A stretch of DNA of 12,873 nucleotides from JBMNUL01 sp050946255 (GTDB lineage: Bacteria > Actinomycetota > Coriobacteriia > Coriobacteriales > CADBOM01): contig JBMNUL010000072.1 in the NCBI GenBank assembly GCA_050946255.1, forward strand, positions 1 to 12,873. The letters run 5' to 3'. Below the pieces are notes generated by a model, which did no database searches, was not told the origin of the DNA, and was given only the letters and a program-made list of their open reading frames with translations. Numbering within the stretch: position 1 is the first letter of the stretch; each line of letters starts with the position of its first letter. The position numbers and the translations under genes were made by a program. This document shows positions 7,071 through 12,873 of the stretch, piece by piece.

Positions 7071-10000
7071 CTGAGCACCACAAGGCTCACGAGCGAGTAG
7101 TCGTCGAAACCGAGCGTGACGCCGCTTCCTACCTCCCCGAGGCTGAAAAGGGACTCAATGCCCGAGCTCTCCTGGACCCCCGTGATGGTCTCGACGGCGC
7201 TGTTCAGCATCCTCGTATATGAGCCCATCTCCAGTCCGTCCTTGGTCTCGCGGTTGAACTGACGGCAGAGGCGCGCTATTGGCTCGGCCTGCCCTGAGCA
7301 GGCGGCGCGCATCAGGTCGAGGGCCGCCTTCGGCTGCGTGTGCTTACTCACCTGCGATCCATCCTGGCTCACGTAGACCAGGTAGTACGGAAACGTCGGG
7401 TTGGAGTCCTTCGGGTCCCTCCCCTCGTCGTTCTGCCTGAGGCAGAAGACTGCACCCGGCGACACCTCCCCTTGGAGCGACTCGGGGATGGGCACGACCG
7501 CATGGATGCCATCCGGCGTCCCCTCGAGCAGCCCGGGGTGATCCTTGTCATAGCGCTGGAGCTCCACCCGGAAGTCGTCGAAGGCGAAGTCCGTAATCGA
7601 GATGCCCCCAGAGATATCCTCGAGATCGAGTACTTCGCTCTGGAGCTGCTCAAGCTGCTTCCGGCGGTAGACGAGGTCGTTCATCTCGTTGGGTGCCTTG
7701 TCTTCCAGCACGTTCTCCTCGCCGGTCGCGCTCGCGTCCATGAGCGCCATCCGGCCCTTCACGCGACCCTCGAGCTGGATGTACTCATCGAGGTCGATGT
7801 CTGGCCAGAAGTTGACGAGCTGGATTTGTGTGTTACTGCTTCCAAGGCGGTCGATGCGGCCGAAGCGCTGGACGATGCGCACGGGGTTCCAATGGATGTC
7901 ATAGTTCACCACGCAGTCGCAGTCCTGGAGGTTCTGGCCCTCGGAAATGCAGTCCGTAGCGAAGAGGACGTCCACCTCCCCCAACGTCTTGTCAGCTTCG
8001 GAGAGCTCCTTCGAGACCGGGGAGAAGTGCGCGAGGACCGAGGCGAAGGTCGTCCTGGGAAGTTTGAGGGAGTACGTGCGGTTCCTGTCGCCAGTCACCT
8101 CAGCGCTCTCGAGCCCCAGCTCGGAGTCCAGGACGGGCGCGAGCTGTTCGAACAGGTAGTCAGCCGTGTCCGCGAAGGCCGTGAAGACGAGCACCTTCCT
8201 GTTGCCGGGGTTGTACGGCTCTGCCACCTTGCCCTCGATGAACTCCCGCAGCTGGATGAGCTTGGCATCCCTCTCTGGGGTGACGAGCTCGACGTAGGAG
8301 AGCAGCTCTTGGAGCTTGCTGATGTCGTAGTCGAGGTCGTCGGCCAGCCTTAGAGCGTCCACGTCCCTGAGGTCCACATGGACGCGCCCGCCGGCCGCGA
8401 ACTCCTCGGAGTCGTCATCGTCCTCGAACTCTGCCGCCTCCGATGCGTCGTACGACACGTCCGGGACGAGGGAGCCGAGCTGGCCGCGGAGGGATTCGCA
8501 GCCCTCGAGGATTCGCCTGAGCGTGATGCGGAAGCTGTTGACGGATGACTCCATGCGCTTGAGGACGTTCACGCGCATGAGGTTCGCCACCGCCGCAGTG
8601 CGGTTCACCTGGCTCTCGAAGTCCTTTCCCCAGGTGTCCCCGTAGAGGTCCTCGTACTTCTTCCGCTTGTCAGGGCGCACGTACGCGAGCAGCTGGTACT
8701 GCGCGAAGGAGAGCCGGGCGATGACGTCGTTCATGGCCCCGATGGGAGGGAGCTCGCCCTCGACATCGATCGGCGTCTTGAACGAGATGGGCTTCCTCCT
8801 CGTGGGGAAGCTCCCGCTGTCGGCTCCGTAGTACTTGACGATGTGCTTCCGGCTCCGAGCGATGGTCAGCACGTCGAGGAGTTTGAAGTAGTCGGCGTTC
8901 ACCATCGATGCGAAGCTCTCCGTGGTGCGGTCGGAGTCCGATAGCTTGCTCCACTCGTTGAATCGCTGCTGGGCGGCACGCGTCACGTGCGTAATCGATG
9001 GAATGCCGTCCGTGTCCGCCAGATATGCGTCATCGCCCTCAGTGATGAGCTCGATCTGGTTCCTCAGGTCGAGGAGCTTGTTGTTGACAGGTGTGGCGGA
9101 GAGCATGAGAACCTTCGTGCGCACCCCGGACTTGATGACGTCCTCGATGAGACGAGTGTAGCGGTCCTTCTTGTCAGAATCGGTGCTCTTGTTGCGGAAG
9201 TTGTGGCTCTCGTCGATCACCAGGAGGTCGTAGTTCCCCCACCTGAGGTGCTCGAGGTCGACGTCGCCGCTCATCCCGCGGTATCGCGAGAGGTCGGTGT
9301 GGTTGAGCACCGTGTAGGCGAACCGGTCTTCCGCGAGAGGGTTCCTGTCGTCGTTGTCGCGCGTGTAGAGCGTCCAGTTCTCCCGTAGGCGCTTCGGGCA
9401 GAGCACTAGGACGCGGGCGTTCCTCTCCTCGTAGTACTTGATCACCGCGAGGGCCTCAAAGGTCTTGCCCAAACCGACGGAGTCGGCGATGATGCAGCCC
9501 TTGTACTTCTCAAGCTTCCGGATGGCGCCGACGGCGGCATCCTTCTGGAAGTCGTAGAGCTTGTTCCAGATGACGGAGTTCTCGAAGTCAAGACCAGGAC
9601 GAATTGGATCTTCTTGGTCTTCCAGATAGTCATGGAACAGATGATAGAGCGTGAGGAAGTATACGAGCTCGGGAGGGTTCTCCCGATAGAGAGTCTCCAG
9701 TTGGCCAACAACGCAGCTGGTCACGTCCTCAACGAGAGCAGGATCGTCCCATATCCCGTCGAACATTGCCTTGAGGCCGGCCGCCTCCGAGGTGGATTGG
9801 AAGTGGCTCACGCCCGTGACGACGCCTGGCCTCCTCTCGTACCCGAGGCCCTCCAGGGTGAAGGCATTGGCAGACGAACCCATGAACGCCTCGTCCTCCC
9901 CATGTGGATTGGACACATGGTAGCTGCCCGATGTCGCTATCATCCCCGCATGGCGCACGCTCTTGAACCTGCCATGCTCTCTCGCCCATTCGGCGCATTC

Positions 10001-10312
10001 ATGCGCGAGGGCTCTCTGGTTGAGGTTGTTCGAGAGCGTCAGCTCGAGGCCGGTTCCCGCAATCCCCTTCTCGCGGTTCCTACGGCTTATCTCCCACTCG
10101 CGGGGCTCCTTCTCGGACTCCATTCTCTTCGCGAACGTCGGCTGGTCGAAGATGAACCTGAGCTCGTCCACCTTCGACAGCTCATCCCTTAGCTCTCCGT
10201 AGGCGAAAATCGTGAAGTAGGACGCGATGATCGAGAGTCTGGCGTCGTCGCCGATGGCGTCCTTGAGGGCGTCTCCGAGGCGTTGCCTCCCTGTGTTGTC
10301 GAGGTACTCCAA
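7067..10312 (-). CDS. SNF2-family (SF2) helicase with N-terminal phospholipase-D-like domain
   Basis: This 1081-residue first gene of the operon is a DNA translocase/helicase. The N-terminal region (about 20-190) resembles a PLD-like domain: an ASYFTIFAYGEL strand-helix and a GSSANAFTLEGLG box at 145-157. The SF2 core follows with Walker A SVGLGKT (278-284), DESH (367-370), LSATPVNN, and in lobe two VLVFTAFADTADYL, FATDCISEGQNLQ and motif VI QRFGRIDR (815-822). About 240 residues of uncharacterised C-terminus remain. All ATPase motifs look intact, but the PLD part has no His-x-Lys among its four histidines at 114-137, so nuclease activity is doubtful. The start is TTG 10312. An in-frame TAG two codons upstream rules out a longer form, and GGGAG lies 11 nt before it. 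The stop overlaps the DUF4391 start by 4 nt. Confidence 0.92.
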   Translation of the reverse strand: MEYLDNTGRQRLGDALKDAIGDDARLSIIASYFTIFAYGELRDELSKVDELRFIFDQPTFAKRMESEKEPREWEISRRNREKGIAGTGLELTLSNNLNQRALAHECAEWAREHGRFKSVRHAGMIATSGSYHVSNPHGEDEAFMGSSANAFTLEGLGYERRPGVVTGVSHFQSTSEAAGLKAMFDGIWDDPALVEDVTSCVVGQLETLYRENPPELVYFLTLYHLFHDYLEDQEDPIRPGLDFENSVIWNKLYDFQKDAAVGAIRKLEKYKGCIIADSVGLGKTFEALAVIKYYEERNARVLVLCPKRLRENWTLYTRDNDDRNPLAEDRFAYTVLNHTDLSRYRGMSGDVDLEHLRWGNYDLLVIDESHNFRNKSTDSDKKDRYTRLIEDVIKSGVRTKVLMLSATPVNNKLLDLRNQIELITEGDDAYLADTDGIPSITHVTRAAQQRFNEWSKLSDSDRTTESFASMVNADYFKLLDVLTIARSRKHIVKYYGADSGSFPTRRKPISFKTPIDVEGELPPIGAMNDVIARLSFAQYQLLAYVRPDKRKKYEDLYGDTWGKDFESQVNRTAAVANLMRVNVLKRMESSVNSFRITLRRILEGCESLRGQLGSLVPDVSYDASEAAEFEDDDDSEEFAAGGRVHVDLRDVDALRLADDLDYDISKLQELLSYVELVTPERDAKLIQLREFIEGKVAEPYNPGNRKVLVFTAFADTADYLFEQLAPVLDSELGLESAEVTGDRNRTYSLKLPRTTFASVLAHFSPVSKELSEADKTLGEVDVLFATDCISEGQNLQDCDCVVNYDIHWNPVRIVQRFGRIDRLGSSNTQIQLVNFWPDIDLDEYIQLEGRVKGRMALMDASATGEENVLEDKAPNEMNDLVYRRKQLEQLQSEVLDLEDISGGISITDFAFDDFRVELQRYDKDHPGLLEGTPDGIHAVVPIPESLQGEVSPGAVFCLRQNDEGRDPKDSNPTFPYYLVYVSQDGSQVSKHTQPKAALDLMRAACSGQAEPIARLCRQFNRETKDGLEMGSYTRMLNSAVETITGVQESSGIESLFSLGEVGSGVTLGFDDYSLVSLVVLR

Positions 10313-10359
10313 GGCCTATGCTGCTCCCAGAATGATTGATGCAGTTACATATGCAAAAA

Positions 10360-10368
10360 ATAATAGCA
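10360..10368 (-). promoter_or_regulatory. Candidate extended -10 promoter of the restriction operon
   Basis: On the minus strand, TGC immediately precedes TATTAT, which is the TGn extended -10 pattern. It lies about 48 bp upstream of the TTG start of the helicase gene, leaving a leader of roughly 40 nt. No good -35 box is seen at 17 nt, as is common with extended -10 promoters. The perfect dyad at 10387-10411 begins about 19 bp upstream of this element and so would cover the -35 region. Confidence 0.35.
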
Positions 10369-10386
10369 GTGGGTGACATGCTTCCC

Positions 10387-10411
10387 ATGCCGTACGGATT
10401 CCGTACGGCAT
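10387..10411. promoter_or_regulatory. Perfect 25-bp dyad, probable operator
   Basis: Two 11-bp arms, ATGCCGTACGG and CCGTACGGCAT, flank ATT as a perfect inverted repeat. The core octamer CCGTACGG is itself palindromic, so it appears twice as a direct repeat with 11-bp centre spacing, close to one helical turn. No T-run follows on either strand, which argues against a terminator. It lies between the divergent helicase and Sel1 genes and over the -35 region of the candidate operon promoter, so a repressor or activator site is the likely role. The regulator is not encoded nearby in any recognisable form. Confidence 0.6.
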
Positions 10412-10420
10412 AGCTTGTTA

Positions 10421-10433
10421 GTGCCAATGGCAC
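10421..10433. promoter_or_regulatory. Second short dyad next to the operator
   Basis: GTGCCAATGGCAC is a perfect 6-bp-arm dyad around a single base. Its centre lies 28 bp from the centre of the 25-bp dyad. The sequence differs from that dyad, so it would be read by another protein or may be incidental. Confidence 0.3.
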
Positions 10434-10461
10434 AGTCCACACGAGATTGGCAATTTGCGGT

Positions 10462-10472
10462 ATCAAGTAGCA
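10462..10472 (+). repeat. Right copy of 11-bp direct repeat flanking the operon
   Basis: This is the second copy of ATCAAGTAGCA, 10239 bp from the first and in the same orientation. It lies in the AT-rich divergent region just outside the operon promoter candidate. Confidence 0.25.
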
Positions 10473-10680
10473 GCTAGAGACCCGAATGATAGGGCACTCG
10501 TTCAAGGCGCTCACGATATTGCAGTCACATTTTTCAATAAGCCAAGCCTACGTGGTTATCCTCTTTATCAGAGCCTTCAGACGACGAAAATATCTGCTCC
10601 GATTGCTGATTATTCGATGCGGCTGTACTTCGGTGATGGCATATTTCCGTCAGGGACTCCGGGTACCATCATCGTAGGCT

Positions 10681-10701
10681 GTATCTCAGAAACCGAGATA
10701 C
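10681..10701 (+). promoter_or_regulatory. Dyad or leader hairpin upstream of the Sel1 gene
   Basis: GTATCTC and GAGATAC form a perfect 7-bp inverted repeat with a 7-nt loop, 45 nt before the Sel1 ATG. It could be an operator or a stem in the 5' leader. It has no T-run, so termination is unlikely. The function is unknown. Confidence 0.3.
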
Positions 10702-10745
10702 CACAGGCGGGCATCCGCTTGGACAAGCACAGGAAAGGAACAACC

Positions 10746-11621
10746 ATGGGCATTCCCTTGCAGCACCAGTTCGTTCTCTCTGACGAGGGCAAGCAGGCGC
10801 TCGGACAGATCGTGCGCGTCCAGGGGAAGCCGCCCACGGACGCGGACCTGGACAGGATGGCCCGGGACTGGGACTTCCTCAACGACCTCAGCGACTCGAT
10901 CATCGCGGACGACTCCGCGGACGCGGACCCCAGGCGCTCCTTCGTGGTCAGCTTCCTCACGGACACCTACCGGTGCTTCGGCATGTCGGATGCCCAGCGC
11001 GCGGGAGGGGCCGCCTGCCAGCTCGGCGCACTGCACTACGTCGGCGCGCTGAACGAGGAGCGCACGCCGGAGTACGACCAGGCCTTCAAGTGGTACGAGA
11101 AGGGCGCCGACCTCGGCAACGTCCAGGCTCTGATCAACCTAGGCTATTGCTACCAATACGGCAGGTCCGTCGATAAGGACATGCAGAAGGCCTACGACTG
11201 CTTCCATCGCGCGGCCCTAGTCTCCACCAACCCCGAGGCGTACTACAAGCTCGGCGACATGTACCGCTGGGGCGATGGCGTCAAGCAGGACAAGGGCCTC
11301 GCCATGGCCCTGTACGAGAAGGCCCTCGCCGCGATGCGCTCGCAGAACGATGACTGCGACACGAGCATCCCAGAGGTCGCCGGTAGCGTCTACCACCGCA
11401 TCGCCGACATGCGCAAGGACCGGCTGAACCCTCCGGAGCTCGACGGGGACGCGGACGTGAAGGAAGGCCTCACGGAGCGCCTGAACGTCCTCGGGCTCTA
11501 CCAGGAGGCCGAGCGCTGCTACCGGCGCGCGATCTCCAATGGGTATGCCTACTACGAGAAGAACCTGGACGACGTCGTCTCCAAGCAGGACGAGATGCGG
11601 GAGATCCTAGAGGACTGGTAA
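10746..11621 (+). CDS. Sel1-repeat (TPR-like) protein
   Basis: This 291-residue protein has Sel1-like repeats, helical pairs that usually act as protein-binding scaffolds. Three clear units are visible: about 90-123 (QLGALHYVGAL...AFKWYEKGADLG), 125-159 (ALINLGYCYQYGRSV...AYDCFHRAAL) and 163-197 (AYYKLGDMYRWGDGV...ALYEKAL). A degenerate fourth follows at about 212-266 (YQEAERCYRRAI). The N-terminal 80 residues are acidic and unassigned. No signal peptide is seen, so it is probably cytoplasmic. I chose ATG 10746 because AAGGAA precedes it and coding-like GC-rich composition begins there; the in-phase extension to 10455 is AT-rich and lacks a ribosome site. It is divergent from the restriction operon. 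It could be host housekeeping sequence at the island edge or a regulator/partner; nothing in the sequence ties it to defence. Confidence 0.85.
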   Translation: MGIPLQHQFVLSDEGKQALGQIVRVQGKPPTDADLDRMARDWDFLNDLSDSIIADDSADADPRRSFVVSFLTDTYRCFGMSDAQRAGGAACQLGALHYVGALNEERTPEYDQAFKWYEKGADLGNVQALINLGYCYQYGRSVDKDMQKAYDCFHRAALVSTNPEAYYKLGDMYRWGDGVKQDKGLAMALYEKALAAMRSQNDDCDTSIPEVAGSVYHRIADMRKDRLNPPELDGDADVKEGLTERLNVLGLYQEAERCYRRAISNGYAYYEKNLDDVVSKQDEMREILEDW

Positions 11622-11660
11622 GGGCTGGGCTCTGATGACATCGTGGCGTGGATGATGATG

Positions 11661-11680
11661 CCGAGGCGTTGAAGCCTCGG
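11661..11680 (+). terminator. Hairpin after the Sel1 gene, possible terminator
   Basis: CCGAGGC and GCCTCGG form a perfect 7-bp GC-rich stem with a 6-nt loop, beginning 40 nt after the Sel1 stop. The T-run of a classical rho-independent terminator is missing, so it may be a weak terminator, a transcript-end stabiliser or a rho-assisted stop. Confidence 0.4.
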
Positions 11681-12130
11681 GTCACAGGTCATCCTCTCCT
11701 GACAATGAAAGTCCGCACCTCCGTTTCCAACGAGTAGCATTCCTGCTGGCAGACACCTCTTCAGCTAGAAAACGTACTACTAAGAATGAATATGGCGTCC
11801 CCCTGCTCCTCGCCGATTCGATCCTCAATGACTAGCCAAGCATGCGGGTCGACTCTGGGTACTAGCTTCTTAGTAAAACATGTCTGATCAATTCGTCTTT
11901 TCAGGCTATTCTCTGCTCGGCGCAAGCCAATACCTGCATGGCAACAACGCATCTCGATAATGAACTCCGTGCAGATGAGGGGCACCATCTTGTGAGAACG
12001 ACGAAAGACCTTTCCACCAACCACCCCAAGCCATGGCCATTGAGCCGCGAAAGATGGCCTAGGACATCACTACGCGGTCTGCAACGTCCTCACACGCTGA
12101 AACCAAGAAGCATGAAAGTTCTTGCCACAT

Positions 12131-12164
12131 GAAGTTGGCCGGTTCATTCGTTGTGGTCAACTTC
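12131..12164. promoter_or_regulatory. Dyad upstream of the PRD regulator
   Basis: GAAGTTGGCC at 12131-12140 and GGTCAACTTC at 12155-12164 form an inverted repeat matching at nine of ten positions, 36-69 bp before the regulator ATG. The long 14-nt centre and lack of a following T-run suit a DNA operator, possibly for autoregulation, better than a ribonucleic antiterminator overlapping a terminator. Confidence 0.4.
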
Positions 12165-12199
12165 GCTGGTCCGTAGCTTGATAACCGGGAGGACAGAGC

Positions 12200-12873
12200 A
12201 TGGACAAGCGCCTAGAAACACTCATCGAGTACATCCAGGAGCATCAGCCTGTCCCCTATTCACAGACAGCTGACTATATGGGCATCAGCCAACGCACTCT
12301 GAGGAACTGGGTGCGTTCCGCCAATTCCTCTCTCTCCGATGTAGTAGAGATCGCATCGAAGCGTGGAGAGGGCTATCTCCTGAAGATTCACGACCAGCAG
12401 GCATTCCAACAGCTCATGAGCTCCCCCGGCTCTTCCTCTGAGAGCACAAGACTGCCAAGCTCCCCTGAGGAGCGACAGGACTACCTACTCAACGACCTGC
12501 TCTGGCGAGACGACTGGATCACCATCGACGAGCTTGCTTCGGTGCTGTACGTCTCGCGCCGCACCACTTCCAAGGACCTTGCCGTCGTCGAGAAGACGCT
12601 GTCGAACTACGGCCTCTCCTTGGTGAGCCGCCCTTACTCCGGAATCAAGGTCGTCGGCTCGGAGCAGTCGCGCCGCATCTGCCTCGCGAGCGTCGTAGCA
12701 AGCAAGCTCTCCTTTGGAAGCGAACAAGACCTGCACCCCTTGGTCTCCTGCGTGAGCGAAGCCCTATCAGAGGCGCTTGATGCTTCGGACCTGAGCATCA
12801 GCCTCCTCTCGTACCAAAACCTTGTCGTCCACCTGACCGTTGCGGTGCGTCGCATCCAGACCGGACGCTATAT
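12200..12873 (+). CDS. BglG/LicR-type PRD transcriptional regulator, 3' part missing
   Basis: The frame starts at ATG 12200 after a GGAGG ribosome site and is still open at the window end (224 codons visible). Residues 4-60 form an HTH_11-like domain (QTADYMGISQRTLRNWV). Residues 85-150 form a second winged-helix Mga/HTH-like domain (DDWITIDELASVLYVSRRTTSKDL, then GLSLVSRPYSGIKVVG). The start of the first PRD follows at about 180, including the conserved histidine H211 in NLVVHLTVAVRRI. This two-HTH-plus-PRD order matches the LicR/MtlR-type DNA-binding activators rather than the shorter RNA-binding BglG antiterminators. Such proteins are phosphorylated by the sugar phosphotransferase system and switch on a sugar uptake operon, presumably downstream and out of view. 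It has no apparent link to the restriction operon. Confidence 0.88.
   Translation, partial: MDKRLETLIEYIQEHQPVPYSQTADYMGISQRTLRNWVRSANSSLSDVVEIASKRGEGYLLKIHDQQAFQQLMSSPGSSSESTRLPSSPEERQDYLLNDLLWRDDWITIDELASVLYVSRRTTSKDLAVVEKTLSNYGLSLVSRPYSGIKVVGSEQSRRICLASVVASKLSFGSEQDLHPLVSCVSEALSEALDASDLSISLLSYQNLVVHLTVAVRRIQTGRY

Larger units (their letters stand above)
10313..10745. other. Divergent intergenic region between the restriction operon and the Sel1 gene
   Basis: This 433-bp stretch is AT-richer than both neighbouring genes and holds no gene I can support. A frame runs in phase with the Sel1 gene from ATG 10455, but it has no ribosome site and unlike composition. The minus-strand frames here are unconvincing. 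It contains the operon promoter candidate at 10360-10368, the dyads at 10387-10411 and 10421-10433, a hairpin-like dyad at 10681-10701 and one copy of the 11-bp flanking repeat at 10462-10472. The promoter of the Sel1 gene should also be here, but I see no strong -35/-10 pair for it. Confidence 0.55.
11622..12199. other. Spacer with no convincing gene
   Basis: This 578-bp stretch holds the hairpin at 11661-11680 and the dyad at 12131-12164. The best open frame is on the minus strand, 12024-11761, 87 codons from a GTG with no good ribosome site. Its C-terminal half includes RVDPHAWLVIEDRIGEEQG. Its codon use looks fairly natural and it could be a remnant or a small unknown protein, but I cannot assign it. 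No tRNA or insertion-sequence ends were seen. Confidence 0.4.

Noticed and set aside
7340..8353. Long plus-strand frame of 337 codons inside the helicase gene
   Set aside because: It is an antisense shadow of the conserved helicase lobe two; it has no ribosome site or recognisable domain.
398..10312. DISARM or BREX system
   Set aside because: No DUF1998 protein, BrxL/PglZ or Lon-like gene is present. The methylase is clearly a type III Mod followed by Res.
10455..10745. 97-residue in-phase extension of the Sel1 protein
   Set aside because: It has AT-rich composition unlike the gene, no ribosome site at ATG 10455, and a good AAGGAA site in front of ATG 10746.
12131..12164. tRNA or T-arm-like structure around GGTTCATTC
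   Set aside because: There is no acceptor stem, anticodon arm or D-arm at the right distances; the sequence is better explained as a simple dyad.
12131..12164. Ribonucleic antiterminator target for a BglG-type protein
   Set aside because: There is no overlapping terminator with a T-run, and the downstream protein has the two-HTH architecture of DNA-binding PRD activators.

Overview
The window reads as a bacterial accessory (defence) locus in a fairly GC-rich genome. The best guess is an actinobacterium of the Coriobacteriia (Olsenella/Collinsella-like). This rests on GC-rich codon use in the larger genes, a Sel1-repeat protein of a style I associate with that group, and a PTS-linked PRD-family regulator, which is uncommon in other high-GC actinobacteria. 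The assignment is an inference and only moderately secure. There are no tRNA, rRNA, CRISPR or IS genes that I can recognise.

Layout. (1) At the extreme left, on the minus strand, a gene begins at 78 and runs off the edge. Its visible N-terminus has one hydrophobic segment. (2) From 10312 down to 398 lies a tightly packed five-gene minus-strand operon: a PLD/SNF2-type helicase (TTG start), a DUF4391-type protein, a low-GC unassigned 267-residue protein, a type III (beta-class) DNA adenine methyltransferase Mod, and a type III restriction ATPase/nuclease Res. Junctions are 4-nt overlaps, a 10-nt gap and a 4-nt gap, so the genes are probably co-transcribed and translationally coupled. (3) A 433-bp AT-richer divergent region (10313-10745) holds an extended -10 promoter candidate for the operon and several perfect dyads. 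(4) A plus-strand Sel1-repeat protein (10746-11621) is followed by a GC-rich hairpin. (5) A 578-bp spacer has no convincing gene. (6) A plus-strand BglG/LicR-type PRD regulator (12200 to the right edge) is truncated by the window.

How it may work. Mod and Res form a recognisable type III restriction-modification pair: Mod supplies sequence recognition and m6A protection, and Res supplies the translocating ATPase and a PD-ExK nuclease. The same operon adds a second SF2 motor carrying a phospholipase-D-like N-terminus, plus a DUF4391 protein. That is more than a standard type III system needs and suggests a composite anti-phage module. From memory, a helicase/methylase/ATPase arrangement of this sort has been called Hma; I could not check this. 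The most novel part is the low-GC gene at 5488-6291, which sits between DUF4391 and Mod with clean coupled junctions. It looks like an exchangeable effector cargo embedded in the operon.
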